From Pseudomonas putida (GTDB taxonomy: Bacteria > Pseudomonadota > Gammaproteobacteria > Pseudomonadales > Pseudomonadaceae): 64,000 bases of DNA. Below are positions 43,139 through 59,718 of this stretch, one piece after another; position 1 is the stretch's first letter; every line of letters begins with the position of its first letter. The translations under genes were made by a program, and so were the position numbers. Under the pieces are notes generated by a model. It ran no database searches and was not told the origin of the DNA. It was given only the letters and a program-made list of their open reading frames with translations. Location of the stretch: contig NZ_MINI01000028.1 of assembly GCF_002906855.1 (NCBI RefSeq), forward strand, positions 1,426,001-1,490,000, read 5' to 3'.

Positions 43139-45530
43139 TCAGTGAGTCACGGTTTCGAGTTCGGCTTCGGCGGGTTGGGCGTCGGCCACCGCCTTGCGCA
43201 TCTGCTCGCAACCCCACAAAACCCGCTCCGGCGTCGCCGGCGCATCCACCTGTGGCTGCACGCGGTAGTCGGCAATGCTGGCCACGGCGTCCTTGAGCGC
43301 ACACCAGGCAGCGATGCCAAGCATGAACGGCGGCTCGCCCACGGCTTTGGAGTGGAACACGGTGTCTTCCGGGTTCTTGCGGTTTTCCACCAGCTTCACC
43401 CGCAGGTCCAGCGGCATGTCGGCCACCGCCGGTATCTTGTAGCTGGCCGGGCCGTTGGTCATCAGCTTGCCCTTGGCGTTCCACACCAGCTCTTCGGTGG
43501 TCAGCCAGCCCATGCCCTGGATGAAGCCGCCTTCGACCTGGCCGATGTCGATGGCCGGGTTCAGCGAGTCGCCCACGTCATGCAGGATGTCGGCGCGCAG
43601 CATCTTGTACTCACCGGTCAGGGTGTCGACGATCACTTCCACGCAGGCGGCTCCGAAGGCGAAGTAGTAGAACGGCCGGCCGCGCGCCTGGCTGCGGTCG
43701 TAGTAGATCTTCGGCGTGCGGTAGAAGCCGGTGGTCGACAGCGACACCTGGGCGAAGTAGGCCTGCTGCACCAATTGCTCGAAGCTGACGATCTGGTCAC
43801 GCACGCGCACGTGGCCGTTGCGGAACTCGACGTCTTCCTCGGTCACCTGGTAGTGCCGTGCGGCAAACTCGGTGAGGCGCTTCTTGAGGATCTCGGCGGC
43901 GTTCTGGGCGGCCTTGCCGTTCAAGTCGGCGCCACTCGAAGCGGCGGTCGGCGAGGTATTGGGCACCTTGTCGGTGTTGGTGGCGGTGATCTGGATGCGG
44001 CTGAAGTCGACCTGGAACACCTGCGCCACCACCTGTGCCACCTTGGTGTTCAGGCCCTGGCCCATCTCGGTGCCGCCATGGTTCAGGTGAATGCTGCCGT
44101 CGGTGTAGATGTGGATCAGCGCACCGGCCTGGTTGAGGAAGGTGGCGGTGAACGAGATACCGAACTTGACCGGGGTCAGCGCCAGGCCTTTCTTCAGCAC
44201 TGGGCTGTTGGCGTTGAAACGGCGGATCGACTCGCGGCGCTCGGCATAGTCGCTGCTGGCTTCCAGTTCGGCGGTCATCTCTTCGAGCATGTTGTGCTCG
44301 ACGGTCTGGTAGTAGTGGGTGACGTTGCGCTCGTTCTTGCCGTAATAGTTGGCCTTGCGCACGGCCAGCGGGTCGCGGCCCAGGTGGCGGGCGATGTGAT
44401 CCATCACCTGTTCGATGGCGACCATCCCCTGCGGGCCGCCGAAGCCGCGGTAGGCGGTGTTGGAGGCGGTGTTGGTCTTGCAGCGGTGACCGTGCACGGT
44501 GGCATCGCCCAGGTAATAGGCGTTGTCGGAGTGGAACATGGCGCGGTCGACAATCGAACCAGACAGGTCGGGCGAGTAGCCGCAGTTGCCGGCCAGGTCG
44601 AGGTTGATGCCGTGCAGGCGGCCGTCATCGTCGAAGCCGACGTCGTACTCCACATAGAACGGGTGGCGCTTGCCGGTCATGGTCATGTCTTCGACCCGCG
44701 GCAGGCGCATCTTGGTTGGCTGGCCGGTCAGGCGCGCGACCACCGCGCACAGGCAGGCCGGGCTTGCCGCCTGGGTTTCCTTGCCGCCGAAGCCGCCGCC
44801 CATGCGGCGCATGTCCAGTACCACCTTGTTCATCGGCACGTCGAGCACTTCGGCGACCAGCTTCTGCACTTCGGTGGGGTTTTGCGTGGAGCAGTAGACG
44901 ATCATGCCGCCGTCCTCGGTGGGCATCACCGAAGAAATCTGGGTTTCCAGGTAGAAGTGCTCTTGGCCGCCGATGTGCAAGGTGCCTTGCAGGCGGTGCG
45001 GGGCGCTGGCCAGGGCGGCGGCCGAATCGCCGCGCTGGTGGGTGTGGCTGTCGAGCACGAAGTGCTTCTTGCGCAGGGCATCGACCACGTCCAGCACCGG
45101 CTCCAGGTCTTCGTACTCGACGATGGCGGCCATGGCCGCACGCCGCGCGGTATCCAGGTCGCGGGCCGCCACGGCGAGCACCGGCTGGCCGAAGAACTCG
45201 ACCTTGTCGATGGCCAGCAACGGGTCGCCAGCGACCACCGGGCCGATGTCCTTCAGGCCCGGGATGTCTTCGTGGGTGATAGCGATGCGCACGCCTTCGA
45301 AGGCGTAACAGGGCGTGGTGTCAATGCGCACGATGCGCGCATGGGCACGGTCTGCGGTGCGCGCATAGACATGCAACTGGTTGGGGAATTCCAGGCGGTC
45401 ATCGATGTACAGCGCTTCGCCCGATACATGCTTGTCGGCGCTGTCGTGCTTGACGCTGCGGCCGACCCCGGTGGTCAGGTCCTGGCTGAACAGTTCGGCC
45501 ATCTCGGCCTGGCTCTTGGCTACGTGATGG

Positions 45531-45538
<8 letters not shown>
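43139..45538 (-). CDS. xdhB: Xanthine dehydrogenase large subunit (molybdopterin-binding)
   Basis: 799-residue molybdenum-cofactor subunit that hydroxylates hypoxanthine and xanthine to urate. Signatures are GVGRSVKHDSADKHVSGEAL near the start, QEHFYLETQISSVMPTEDGG, RRMGGGFGGKETQAA, AYRGFGGPQGMVAIEQVMDH (carrying the substrate-binding Arg) and VEGGFIQGMGWLTTEEL. The start overlaps xdhA by 8 bases. It is the two-subunit bacterial XdhAB form. Confidence 0.97.
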
Positions 45539-46985
<1,447 letters not shown>

Positions 46986-47252
46986 GGGGATGGCCTCGCA
47001 ATGGTTTTATTGTTGTTGGGCGGACAATAAGCAGACCTGTCGCAGTGGTCAATATTTTTCTGACTCAAAGGTCAGGAAATTGCGTATGTCGATGCCCAGC
47101 CGAATTCAGTGCCCCTATCACAAGCATAGATCGCGCCGTGTGGCCGGCTGCCTGGCGGGCCAAATAAAGCGCCATGCCCCTCTGCGCGTGCGCTGGGCAA
47201 GTGCGCTACAATCGCTCCCTTGTGCCCAGTTCAATGATTTTGAAGGAAAACC
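46986..47252. other. Divergent promoter region xdhA/gntR2
   Basis: 267 bases without a supported gene. GGTCA-containing segments near 47046-47089 (GGTCAATATTTTTCTGACTC and AAAGGTCAGGAAATT) include CTGAC and GTCAG half-sites and could bind a regulator. The common TTGTATACAA palindrome is absent. Confidence 0.5.
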
Positions 47253-47912
47253 ATGACGTTCAAGGCGCCGGACAGCCTCTCCGAGCAGATTGCCGATTAC
47301 CTGGCCGAACGCATCATTCGCGGCGAGCTTGCGCCCGGTGAGCGGATCCAGGAGCAGAAGGTCACCCAGGCCCTCAGCGTCAGCCGCGGCTCGGTGCGCG
47401 AAGCGTTATTGATCCTCGAACGTCGCCATCTGGTCGCGATCTTGCCGCGACGTGGCGCCCATGTCACCGAACTGGACGAGCGTAGCGTGCGCAGCCTGTG
47501 CACCCTGATGGGCGAGTTCTACATCCTGCTGGGCAACGCCGTTGCCCAGAAATGGCGCCTGGAAGCCGACCTGCGCCCGTTTCTGGACATCCAGCAGCGC
47601 CTGCAGCAGGCACGCGATCATCAGGACATCAAGGTGTTCGTCGCCGAGAGCTTCGCGGTGATGCGCGCTGCTTACCCCTTCGCCGACAACCCTTATCTGC
47701 AGGAAACCGTGGAAAACCTGCAGCCGGCCATGAGTCGTGCCTACTACCTGGCCCTGGATCAGCGCCAGGCCAACATGGACGACTACCTCGACCTGTTCGC
47801 CCGCCTGCTCGAAGCCGTGGTTGCCCGTGACCTGTCGCGCATCCGCGAGGTGCTCACCGCCTATGGCCAGCGCAGCTGCGAACTGGTGCTGGCGGCGCTG
47901 GCCCGAGGCTGA
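47253..47912 (+). CDS. GntR/FadR-subfamily regulator upstream of smc
   Basis: 219-residue regulator. The wHTH (IADYLAERIIRGELAPGERI, VTQALSVSRGSVREALLILE) spans residues 10-62; a helical FCD domain follows. AAGGA precedes the ATG. It is divergent from xdhA and 3 bases before smc, so smc may be cotranscribed with it. It could control the xdh operon. The two GntR proteins of the window share only the fold. Confidence 0.85.
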   Translation: MTFKAPDSLSEQIADYLAERIIRGELAPGERIQEQKVTQALSVSRGSVREALLILERRHLVAILPRRGAHVTELDERSVRSLCTLMGEFYILLGNAVAQKWRLEADLRPFLDIQQRLQQARDHQDIKVFVAESFAVMRAAYPFADNPYLQETVENLQPAMSRAYYLALDQRQANMDDYLDLFARLLEAVVARDLSRIREVLTAYGQRSCELVLAALARG

Positions 47913-47915
47913 CCG

Positions 47916-51404
<3,489 letters not shown>

Positions 51405-51608
51405 TGAGCGAAGATAGGGCGAAAACTGTAGGCAAATGCCCCTGTCATGTGCGACAGACGGTGTAAAGTTGTCTTTGGTCGTGCTAGCTTAATGTCACTC
51501 GTTTTTTGCGTGGGTAAAACGCCTGTCAGAACATAGAGTTGGCGCCACGTGTTAAAGGGCTTTGAACCCTTTGTTTTCAAGCATATTTTTATAGAGGCAC
51601 GGGATTAC

Positions 51609-52499
51609 ATGGAAATCGGTCTGCGCGAGTGGCTGATCGTCATCGGCGTCATTGTCATCGCCGGTATTCTTTTCGACGGCTGGCGCCGCATGCGCGGCGG
51701 AAAAGGCAAGCTGAAATTCCGTCTGGATCGCAGTTATTCCAACCTGCCGGACGAGGAGGGCAACGCTGAAGTGCTCGGCCCGTCGCGGGTGCTGGATGCC
51801 CAGAAGGAGCCTGAACTGGACGAGGCCGACCTGCCGTCGCTCAGTGCACCGGCGCGTGAGCGCGAACGTGAGCGCGAGCCGAAGCCGGCCAAGGCCAGCA
51901 AGCGCGGTAAGCGCCCGGCAGAAGCGCAGCAGCAGGGCGACCTGAACCTGGCTGCCGAGCCGCGTGAACCCGACCTGTTCGCCGATGCCGACGAAGATTT
52001 CGCCGCCGACAATACCCGCAGCAGCGGCTTTGCTGCCACCGGCAATGCAACCAAGGAGTTGCCACCGGTCGAGGAAGTGCTGGTGATCAGCGTGATTTCC
52101 CGCGACGAAGGCGGCTTCAAGGGACCGGCCCTGCTGCAGAACATCCTTGAAAGCGGCCTGCGTTTCGGCGAGATGGACATCTTCCACCGCCACGAAAGCA
52201 TGGCCGGTCACGGTGAAGTGCTGTTCTCCATGGCCAACGCGGTCAAGCCGGGCATCTTCGACCTGGACGACATCGACCACTTCAGCACCCGTGCCGTGAG
52301 CTTCTTCCTCGGCCTGCCAGGCCCACGTCATCCGAAACAGGCCTTCGATGTGATGGTGGCGGCTGCGCGCAAGCTGGCCCACGAGCTGAATGGCGAACTG
52401 AAGGACGACCAGCGCAGCGTGCTGACCGCCCAGACCATCGAGCACTACCGCCAGCGCATCGTCGAGTTCGAGCGCCGTGCGCTGACCCAGAAACGCTGA
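51609..52499 (+). CDS. zipA: Cell division protein ZipA
   Basis: 296-residue membrane anchor for FtsZ. The N-terminal helix [20 protein letters not shown] is followed by a charged linker rich in Arg/Glu (residues 75-125), then a C-terminal ZipA domain ([40 protein letters not shown]). The start at 51609 places the helix at residues 6-25; the longer frame lacks support. The 204-base gap to smc has no other gene. A terminator follows. Confidence 0.95.
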   Translation: MEIGLREWLIVIGVIVIAGILFDGWRRMRGGKGKLKFRLDRSYSNLPDEEGNAEVLGPSRVLDAQKEPELDEADLPSLSAPAREREREREPKPAKASKRGKRPAEAQQQGDLNLAAEPREPDLFADADEDFAADNTRSSGFAATGNATKELPPVEEVLVISVISRDEGGFKGPALLQNILESGLRFGEMDIFHRHESMAGHGEVLFSMANAVKPGIFDLDDIDHFSTRAVSFFLGLPGPRHPKQAFDVMVAAARKLAHELNGELKDDQRSVLTAQTIEHYRQRIVEFERRALTQKR

Positions 52500-52552
52500 T
52501 GTGCCCAAGTGGGCGGACCTGGCCTCGGTCTCGCCCACCCTGTTTCAAGCGC

Positions 52553-52579
52553 AAGAGCAGCCCTGGGCTGCTCTTTTGC
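52553..52579 (+). terminator. Terminator after zipA
   Basis: AAGAGCAGC (52553-52561) pairs with GCTGCTCTT (52567-52575) followed by TTTGC, 21 bases before the ligA start. Read-through into ligA is likely, as the order zipA-ligA is conserved. Confidence 0.7.
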
Positions 52580-52596
52580 TTTGCAAGAGAACCTGA

Positions 52597-54930
<2,334 letters not shown>

Positions 54931-54936
54931 CCTTTT

Positions 54937-55000
54937 GCGGCCGCTCCTACAGGCATATGAGGTGCCTGTGGGGGTGGGTTTACCCGCGAAGAGGCAGGCC
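54937..55000. repeat. REP element after ligA
   Basis: GCGGCCGCTCCTACAGGC and GCCTGTGGGGGTGGGTTTAC with GCGAAGAGGC form a diverged facing REP pair. Confidence 0.7.
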
Positions 55001-55059
55001 CTGCCATGCGCAACTCTGACAAGTCATTGAGAAATGATGACTTTTTCTCACCCTAGAGG

Positions 55060-55087
55060 TTGTATCTTCGCCCCAGACCGGTACAAT
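55060..55087 (+). promoter_or_regulatory. Promoter of the 4.5S RNA gene
   Basis: -35 TTGTAT (55060-55065), 16-base spacer, -10 TACAAT (55082-55087). Transcription would begin about 55094, giving a 5' leader that forms a small hairpin (GCTCGC/GCGAGC) removed by RNase P as in E. coli. Confidence 0.7.
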
Positions 55088-55118
55088 GGCGCGGCTCGCT
55101 GCTTGGCGAGCTGTGTAG

Positions 55119-55231
55119 TGGTGGCCCCATCGGTCCCCCCGCATTGATTACCCGTTAACCTGGTCAGGCCCGGAAGGGAGCAGCCATAGCGGGAACATCG
55201 AGTGCCGGGGTGTGGCTGGTGGGGCCGCCTC
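55119..55231 (+). ncRNA. ffs: 4.5S signal recognition particle RNA
   Basis: About 113-nt SRP RNA hairpin. The universally conserved tip GGTCAGGCCCGGAAGG and adjacent GCAGCC bind Ffh, around 55162-55185. The ends pair (GGTGGCCCCAT near 55120 with GTGGGGCCGCC ending 55229). It targets nascent membrane proteins with Ffh. Exact mature ends are estimated from the E. coli RNA. Confidence 0.93.
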
Positions 55232-55297
55232 CATTTTCGGGGTTTGAAAAAAATCATTCGGCCCTGCGCATCACCTCTTCCATCTTTTGATCGCTGC

Positions 55298-55477
55298 TTA
55301 CAGCTGTCGCATGATCCAGGTGCCGACAACGATCACGATCAACGAAAACCCTGCTCCCATGCCAAAAGGTATCAGCACTTCCCAAGGGGAGGCGTTTCTG
55401 GCTTTGCGCATGTCTTCTTGCAGTGCCTCGATCTCAAGGTACATTTCCTCGCGTATTTCCTGAATGGAGCGTCGCAT
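55298..55477 (-). CDS. Tiny coiled-coil plus single-TM protein (59 aa)
   Basis: 59-residue ORF. The first 30 residues are charged and helical with heptad-like spacing (IQEIREEMYLEIEALQEDM); a Trp-containing linker leads into one membrane helix (IPFGMGAGFSLIVIVVGTWI). GAGGAA lies 5 bases before the ATG. It begins 18 bases after the stop of the next small gene and is probably its operon partner. I do not recognise a family. The design (N-in coil, one C-terminal helix) resembles small phage or toxin-like membrane proteins, which is only resemblance. Confidence 0.6.
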   Translation of the reverse strand: MRRSIQEIREEMYLEIEALQEDMRKARNASPWEVLIPFGMGAGFSLIVIVVGTWIMRQL

Positions 55478-55495
55478 GGTTGTTCCTCTGCGTGA

Positions 55496-55687
55496 TTATT
55501 TGATCAGAAGGCTGATGATTCCGCTCAGGGCTGCCAATGTGGTGGAACCGACGATGAAGGGATAACAGAAGGTCTCACGGTTGAGCTTGTTCACTTCGGC
55601 GGTAAATTTTCGGGCTTCAGCGCTGAGCCTCTGTTTTTCGATCAGTAATTTGTCGAGTTCCAGATTGTCACGGTCGTCCTGACGCAT
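55496..55687 (-). CDS. Tiny coiled-coil plus single-TM protein (63 aa)
   Basis: 63-residue protein. The N-terminal half is an amphipathic charged helix (LELDKLLIEKQRLSAEARKF, TAEVNKLNRE) and the C-terminal half is one hydrophobic helix (PFIVGSTTLAALSGIISLLI). AAAGGAAG lies just before the ATG. It has the same architecture as the downstream 59-residue gene but no obvious sequence identity; the two form a candidate heterodimeric membrane pair. Function unknown. Confidence 0.6.
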   Translation of the reverse strand: MRQDDRDNLELDKLLIEKQRLSAEARKFTAEVNKLNRETFCYPFIVGSTTLAALSGIISLLIK

Positions 55688-55691
55688 GAGG

Positions 55692-56141
55692 CTTCCTTTT
55701 GCAATAGCGAAAAGCGTGTGCGGCTATTTTGTTCTGTTTCCTTGCCTAGGGAAATCGTTCGTTTCAGATGTCGCTGTAGTCTCTGTGGACTTAAAACCTC
55801 GGTAACTCAAGGGCTGCAGTGCTCACGGGAAGTTTTCTTGGGACAAAAAGAGAAATCTCCTACAAGCATTCATCTCCTGAAGAATTATCCAACGCAACTT
55901 GTCGCCACCCGTCTGATTGTCCCTGAGAAGCCCGCCCTTTAGCATTTTGTGGTCGCTGTCGGTTCGGCGATCGGGTGTGGAAGCCCAGCAAGTACACTGG
56001 CGGTTGTCGTTATGGCAGCTGCGCGCGGGAGGTATTCGTACCTGCCGGGTTTGCCGTGTACCTGGTCTTCCACCCCGTGTACAGCTGCCACCCTTCTGCG
56101 TGGAAGCAAAAGGAGCGCAGCACAATCAACACGGAGCTGTT
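55692..56141 (+). other. Non-coding stretch holding a structured leader
   Basis: 450 bases without a supported gene, less GC-rich than the flanking housekeeping genes in its first half. The first half (55692-55960) shows nothing recognisable. The second half holds the structured element 55973-56090 listed separately and ends at the ribosome-binding site of the short ORF. Confidence 0.6.
55973..56090 (+). ncRNA. Candidate structured RNA leader (pseudoknot or switching helices)
   Basis: About 118 bases with several complementary blocks: GGGTGTGGAAG (55973-55983) with CTTCCACCC (56067-56075); GTACAC (55992-55997) with GTGTAC (56056-56061); an AGGTA-TTCG-TACCT hairpin (56030-56043); and TGGCAGCTG (56013-56021) with CAGCTGCCA (56082-56090), a perfect 9-bp helix crossing the outer one. 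The crossing means a pseudoknot or two alternative folds. It sits about 50 bases upstream of the MEKIVPDPP small ORF. I believe similar leaders precede MKKIVPDPP-type genes in other pseudomonads, but cannot verify this here. Confidence 0.6.
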
Positions 56142-56297
56142 ATGGAAAAGATTGTTCCAGACCCACCCCATAACCTTGACTTTAAACCAGGCAAAGTCCT
56201 GTCACAGGCCATCAGCGAGGGCATTGTCCCGATGGAATATGTGCTGAAGGTTGGATTTCCATCCGGCTCAAGGCTGAACCACCGAAATCTCCTCTGA
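56142..56297 (+). CDS. Short MEKIVPDPP protein, probably truncated DUF3077-like
   Basis: 51-residue ORF starting EKIVPDPPHNLDFKPG, resembling the N-terminus (KKIVPDPP) of small Pseudomonas proteins of the DUF3077-type group that normally run to about 80-100 residues. GGAG lies 6 bases before the ATG. After about residue 25 the resemblance is lost and the ORF ends inside the convergent binding-protein gene (30-base overlap). It is probably a truncated copy or a short variant. Function unknown. Confidence 0.5.
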   Translation: MEKIVPDPPHNLDFKPGKVLSQAISEGIVPMEYVLKVGFPSGSRLNHRNLL

Positions 56298-57035
56298 ATA
56301 CCCCACTGCCCCATACCTCTGAACAATCCTGTCGATTTCCCCCAACTGCTTCATCCGCACCAGGGCGCGCAAAACCCCCTGGGTCGGTATCGCCGGATCA
56401 TTCCTCACCATGCACCCCAGCGCCTGTTCCTCCAGCACGGCCTGCACCTGCAGCCGCTGCCCGGCCGGCAAACCCTGGTTGAACCACTGCAATGACAGCT
56501 CATTGCTCACCGCATGCTGATACCGCCCGACCTGCAACTTCTGCAGCGCCAGTTGCTGGCTGCGGCTGTCCTCCCGCAGCAGGCGCCCCTGGGCAAACAG
56601 CGGCTCCAAGGTGCCGTAGGCATACCCCAGCACCGTGCCGATCGCCTGCGGTGGCAGTTGTTCAGGGCGAGCAGGGGTGGCGTCGCCAGGCCGCCCGACC
56701 AGCACGTCGCGCTGCAGAATCAACGGAATGCTCCAGACGAAATTCCCCGGCCGATCATTGAACCACTGGCTGCTCACATAGCAGCGCACATCGATGTCAC
56801 CCGCATCCATTGCCTGTTGCAGGCGCAGGCGGGCCATCACGTGGTACTCCGGGCGCACGCCGGCCTCCCGGGCCAGTGCCTGGATCAGGTCGAATACCAG
56901 GCCCTCCACCGGCTGGTCGCCTTCGACCCGCACCAGTGGCATGCTCCAGCTCTCGGCCACGGAAAAGCGCAGCACCGGGAGGTCCGCCAGGCTGTGGGTG
57001 GTCCAGAGCAATAGCAGGGCCAGCAAACGTCGCAA
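56268..57035 (-). CDS. Periplasmic substrate-binding protein, family 3-like
   Basis: 255-residue transporter-substrate-binding-like (PBP2 family 3) protein. The signal peptide is RRLLALLLLWTTHSLA. Core motifs are VEGLVFDLIQALAREAGVRP, a variant of the family signature, and YAYGTLEPLFAQG. The start is TTG at 57035 because AAGGAGG lies 7 bases upstream in the ideal place and the signal peptide begins there; the ATG further upstream gives a 28-residue extension. No permease is adjacent, so it is an orphan binding protein, possibly a sensor or remote ABC partner. It faces dnaX divergently. Confidence 0.8.
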   Translation of the reverse strand: MRRLLALLLLWTTHSLADLPVLRFSVAESWSMPLVRVEGDQPVEGLVFDLIQALAREAGVRPEYHVMARLRLQQAMDAGDIDVRCYVSSQWFNDRPGNFVWSIPLILQRDVLVGRPGDATPARPEQLPPQAIGTVLGYAYGTLEPLFAQGRLLREDSRSQQLALQKLQVGRYQHAVSNELSLQWFNQGLPAGQRLQVQAVLEEQALGCMVRNDPAIPTQGVLRALVRMKQLGEIDRIVQRYGAVGYSEEISVVQP

Positions 57036-57158
57036 TGCACATCCTCCTTGAACAGCGCGCCAGTTGCTTAGCTTAGACGAGCCGTGCAGGGTGCAATTTT
57101 GCCCCCGCTCCGCTAGCATTAGCGATCTTCCGCTCGATCAGGCTGCGATGGTTTTTCG

Positions 57159-59171
57159 ATGAGTTATCAGGTTCTTGCACGTAAATGGCGTCCGCGCTCG
57201 TTCCGCGAAATGGTCGGCCAGACCCATGTGCTCAAGGCCTTGATCAATGCCTTGGACAACCAGCGCCTGCACCACGCCTACCTGTTCACCGGTACGCGGG
57301 GTGTGGGCAAGACCACCATTGCGCGAATCATCGCCAAATGCCTCAACTGCGAGACCGGCATCACCTCCACGCCCTGTGGCACCTGTTCGGTATGCCGGGA
57401 GATCGACGAGGGCCGCTTCGTCGACCTGATCGAGATCGACGCCGCGAGCCGCACCAAGGTCGAGGACACCCGCGAACTGCTCGATAACGTGCAGTACGCG
57501 CCAAGCCGTGGGCGCTTCAAGGTCTACCTGATCGACGAAGTGCACATGCTCTCCACCCACTCGTTCAACGCCTTGCTCAAGACGCTGGAAGAGCCGCCGC
57601 CCTACGTCAAGTTCATCCTTGCCACCACCGACCCGCAGAAGCTGCCGGCGACCATCCTGTCGCGCTGCTTGCAGTTCTCGCTGAAGAACATGAGCCCGGA
57701 GCGGGTGGTCGAGCATCTGAGCCACGTGCTGCAGGCCGAGAACGTGCCGTTCGAGCCGGATGCCCTGTGGCTGCTCGGCCGTGCGGCTGATGGTTCGATG
57801 CGGGACGCCATGAGCCTGACCGATCAGGCCATCGCCTTCGGCGAGGGCAAGGTATTGGCCGCCGATGTGCGCGCCATGCTCGGCAGCCTCGATCATGGCC
57901 AGGTCTATGGCGTGCTGCAGGCGCTGCTCGAAGGTGATGCGCGGGCGCTGCTCGAAGCCGTGCGCAACCTGGCCGAGCAGGGGCCGGACTGGAGCGGCGT
58001 GCTGGCCGAAATGCTCAATGTGCTGCACCGCGTGGCCATTGCCCAGGCGCTGCCCGAGGCGGTCGACAACGGCCAGGGCGATCGCGACCGGGTGTTGGCG
58101 CTGGCCTCGGCATTACCGGCCGAAGATGTGCAGTTCTACTACCAGATGGGCCTGATCGGGCGCCGCGACCTGCCGTTGGCGCCGGACCCGCGGGGCGGTT
58201 TCGAAATGGTCCTGTTGCGCATGCTGGCGTTCCGCCCGGCAGATACCGACGATGCGCCGAAACCGGTGCTAAAGCCAGTGGGGATCAGCCAGGCCACAGC
58301 TGATCCGGCAACCCCGGTGGCAGCGCCAGCCGTTGCTGTCGAGGCGCCCGCCGTTGAGCCGCCGCAGCCTGCGCCCGTGGCGCCGGCCCCGCAGGCTGAG
58401 GCCGCAGCGGTTGTGGAGCCAGAGCCTGAACCAGAGCCAGAAGTTGCCGCGCCTGAGCCGGTGGTGGAGGAGGTCATCGACCTGCCCTGGGAGGAGCCTG
58501 CTGCTGCGCCTGCGCCCGAGCCAGCACCCGCTCCGGTTGCAGCCTCGCAGAACGCCCAGCCGGCCTACGACGAGCCGCCCTTCGACCCGTCCGCCTACGC
58601 TTCGGCTGGCATGGACCGCGACGACGAGCCGCCCATGGATGAGGACTACTACGGTGGCGAAAGCGACCCGGTAGGCTTCAGCTACCTCGACGAGCTGGCC
58701 GAACACGTTCAGGAGGAAGCACCTGCCGCCGCCCCCGAGCCACTGCCGGCTGCTCAGCCCGCGACCGGCCTGGCCCTGCAATGGCTGGAATTATTCCCAC
58801 AGTTGCCTGTGTCCGGTATGACAGGCAACATCGCTGCAAACTGTACGCTGATGGCCGCCGACGGCGACGACTGGCTGCTGCACCTGGACCCAGGCCAGGG
58901 CGCGCTGTTCAATACCACCCAGCAACGCCGGCTGAACGAGGCGCTCAACCAGCACCTGGGGCGCACCCTGAACCTGCGGATCGAGCTGATTCGCCCCGAG
59001 CAGGAGACCCCGGCCCAGGCAGCCTCACGCAAGCGTGCCGAGCGCCAGCAGGACGCGGTGCTGTCGATCGAGCAGGATCCGTTGATCCAGCAGATGATCA
59101 AGCAGTTCGGTGCCACGGTGCGACAGGATACTATTGAGCCTGTAGACGCCCTGGTCAGCCAGGCCCAGTAA
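57159..59171 (+). CDS. dnaX: DNA polymerase III subunits tau/gamma
   Basis: 670-residue clamp-loader ATPase. Walker A is FTGTRGVGKTTIARI (about residues 43-57). The zinc module is CLNCETG, then CGTCSVC. Walker B/SRC motifs are YLIDEVHMLSTHSFNALLKT and TILSRCLQF. A long Pro/Ala/Glu-rich linker (about 375-500) precedes the tau C-terminal domain. I see no A-rich slippery heptamer for the E. coli-style gamma frameshift. It is followed by ybaB and recR, the conserved order. Confidence 0.97.
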   Translation: MSYQVLARKWRPRSFREMVGQTHVLKALINALDNQRLHHAYLFTGTRGVGKTTIARIIAKCLNCETGITSTPCGTCSVCREIDEGRFVDLIEIDAASRTKVEDTRELLDNVQYAPSRGRFKVYLIDEVHMLSTHSFNALLKTLEEPPPYVKFILATTDPQKLPATILSRCLQFSLKNMSPERVVEHLSHVLQAENVPFEPDALWLLGRAADGSMRDAMSLTDQAIAFGEGKVLAADVRAMLGSLDHGQVYGVLQALLEGDARALLEAVRNLAEQGPDWSGVLAEMLNVLHRVAIAQALPEAVDNGQGDRDRVLALASALPAEDVQFYYQMGLIGRRDLPLAPDPRGGFEMVLLRMLAFRPADTDDAPKPVLKPVGISQATADPATPVAAPAVAVEAPAVEPPQPAPVAPAPQAEAAAVVEPEPEPEPEVAAPEPVVEEVIDLPWEEPAAAPAPEPAPAPVAASQNAQPAYDEPPFDPSAYASAGMDRDDEPPMDEDYYGGESDPVGFSYLDELAEHVQEEAPAAAPEPLPAAQPATGLALQWLELFPQLPVSGMTGNIAANCTLMAADGDDWLLHLDPGQGALFNTTQQRRLNEALNQHLGRTLNLRIELIRPEQETPAQAASRKRAERQQDAVLSIEQDPLIQQMIKQFGATVRQDTIEPVDALVSQAQ

Positions 59172-59235
59172 TCGATAACCATGCGGCCGGCCCCTCGCCG
59201 GGCCGCATCACATGACCCAATCGAGGTATACCCCC

Positions 59236-59571
59236 ATGATGAAAGGTGGCATGGCCGGCCTGATGAAGCAGGCCCAGCAGATGCAAGAAAAGATGCAGAA
59301 GATGCAGGAAGAGCTGGCCAACGCCGAAGTCACCGGCCAATCCGGTGGCGGCCTGGTGAGCGTGGTGATGACCGGTCGTCACGACGTCAAGCGTGTCAGC
59401 ATCGACCAGAGCCTGATGTCGACCGACGAGGACGACAAGGAAGTGCTGGAAGACCTGATCGCCGCTGCGCTGAACGACGCTGTGCGCAAGATCGAGCAGA
59501 ACAGCCAGGACAAGATGGGCAACATGACCGCTGGCATGCAATTGCCGCCGGGCTTCAAGATGCCGTTCTAA
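59236..59571 (+). CDS. ybaB: YbaB/EbfC-family nucleoid-associated protein
   Basis: 111-residue DNA-binding protein. It has the N-terminal Met-rich coiled coil [20 protein letters not shown] and the family stretch [20 protein letters not shown]. The start at 59236 (MMKGG) is chosen after GAGG at 59223-59226; the upstream frame adds eight unlikely residues. It is conserved between dnaX and recR and ends at a strong terminator. Confidence 0.95.
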   Translation: MMKGGMAGLMKQAQQMQEKMQKMQEELANAEVTGQSGGGLVSVVMTGRHDVKRVSIDQSLMSTDEDDKEVLEDLIAAALNDAVRKIEQNSQDKMGNMTAGMQLPPGFKMPF

Positions 59572-59588
59572 GGCATCGCGTTGCACAG

Positions 59589-59622
59589 AGCCGCCGCTGG
59601 GTAACCGCGGCGGCTTTTTTTT
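59589..59622 (+). terminator. Rho-independent terminator after ybaB
   Basis: AGCCGCCGC (59589-59597) pairs with GCGGCGGCT (59607-59615), followed by seven T residues. Confidence 0.88.
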
Positions 59623-59718
59623 GCCTGTGCAAATGGCTCGCTCACAGGGTCTACTGATTTGACGCCCATGCCTGCGCTGGGTATAAACCGCCTCTCATTG
59701 ATTTATCAGGCATTTCCC

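Noticed and set aside
57036..57119. N-terminal extension of the binding protein from an upstream start
   Set aside because: A strong AAGGAGG lies inside it, 7 bases before a TTG that begins a normal signal peptide.
58400..58600. Programmed -1 frameshift in dnaX to make gamma
   Set aside because: No A-rich slippery heptamer was seen in the linker region.
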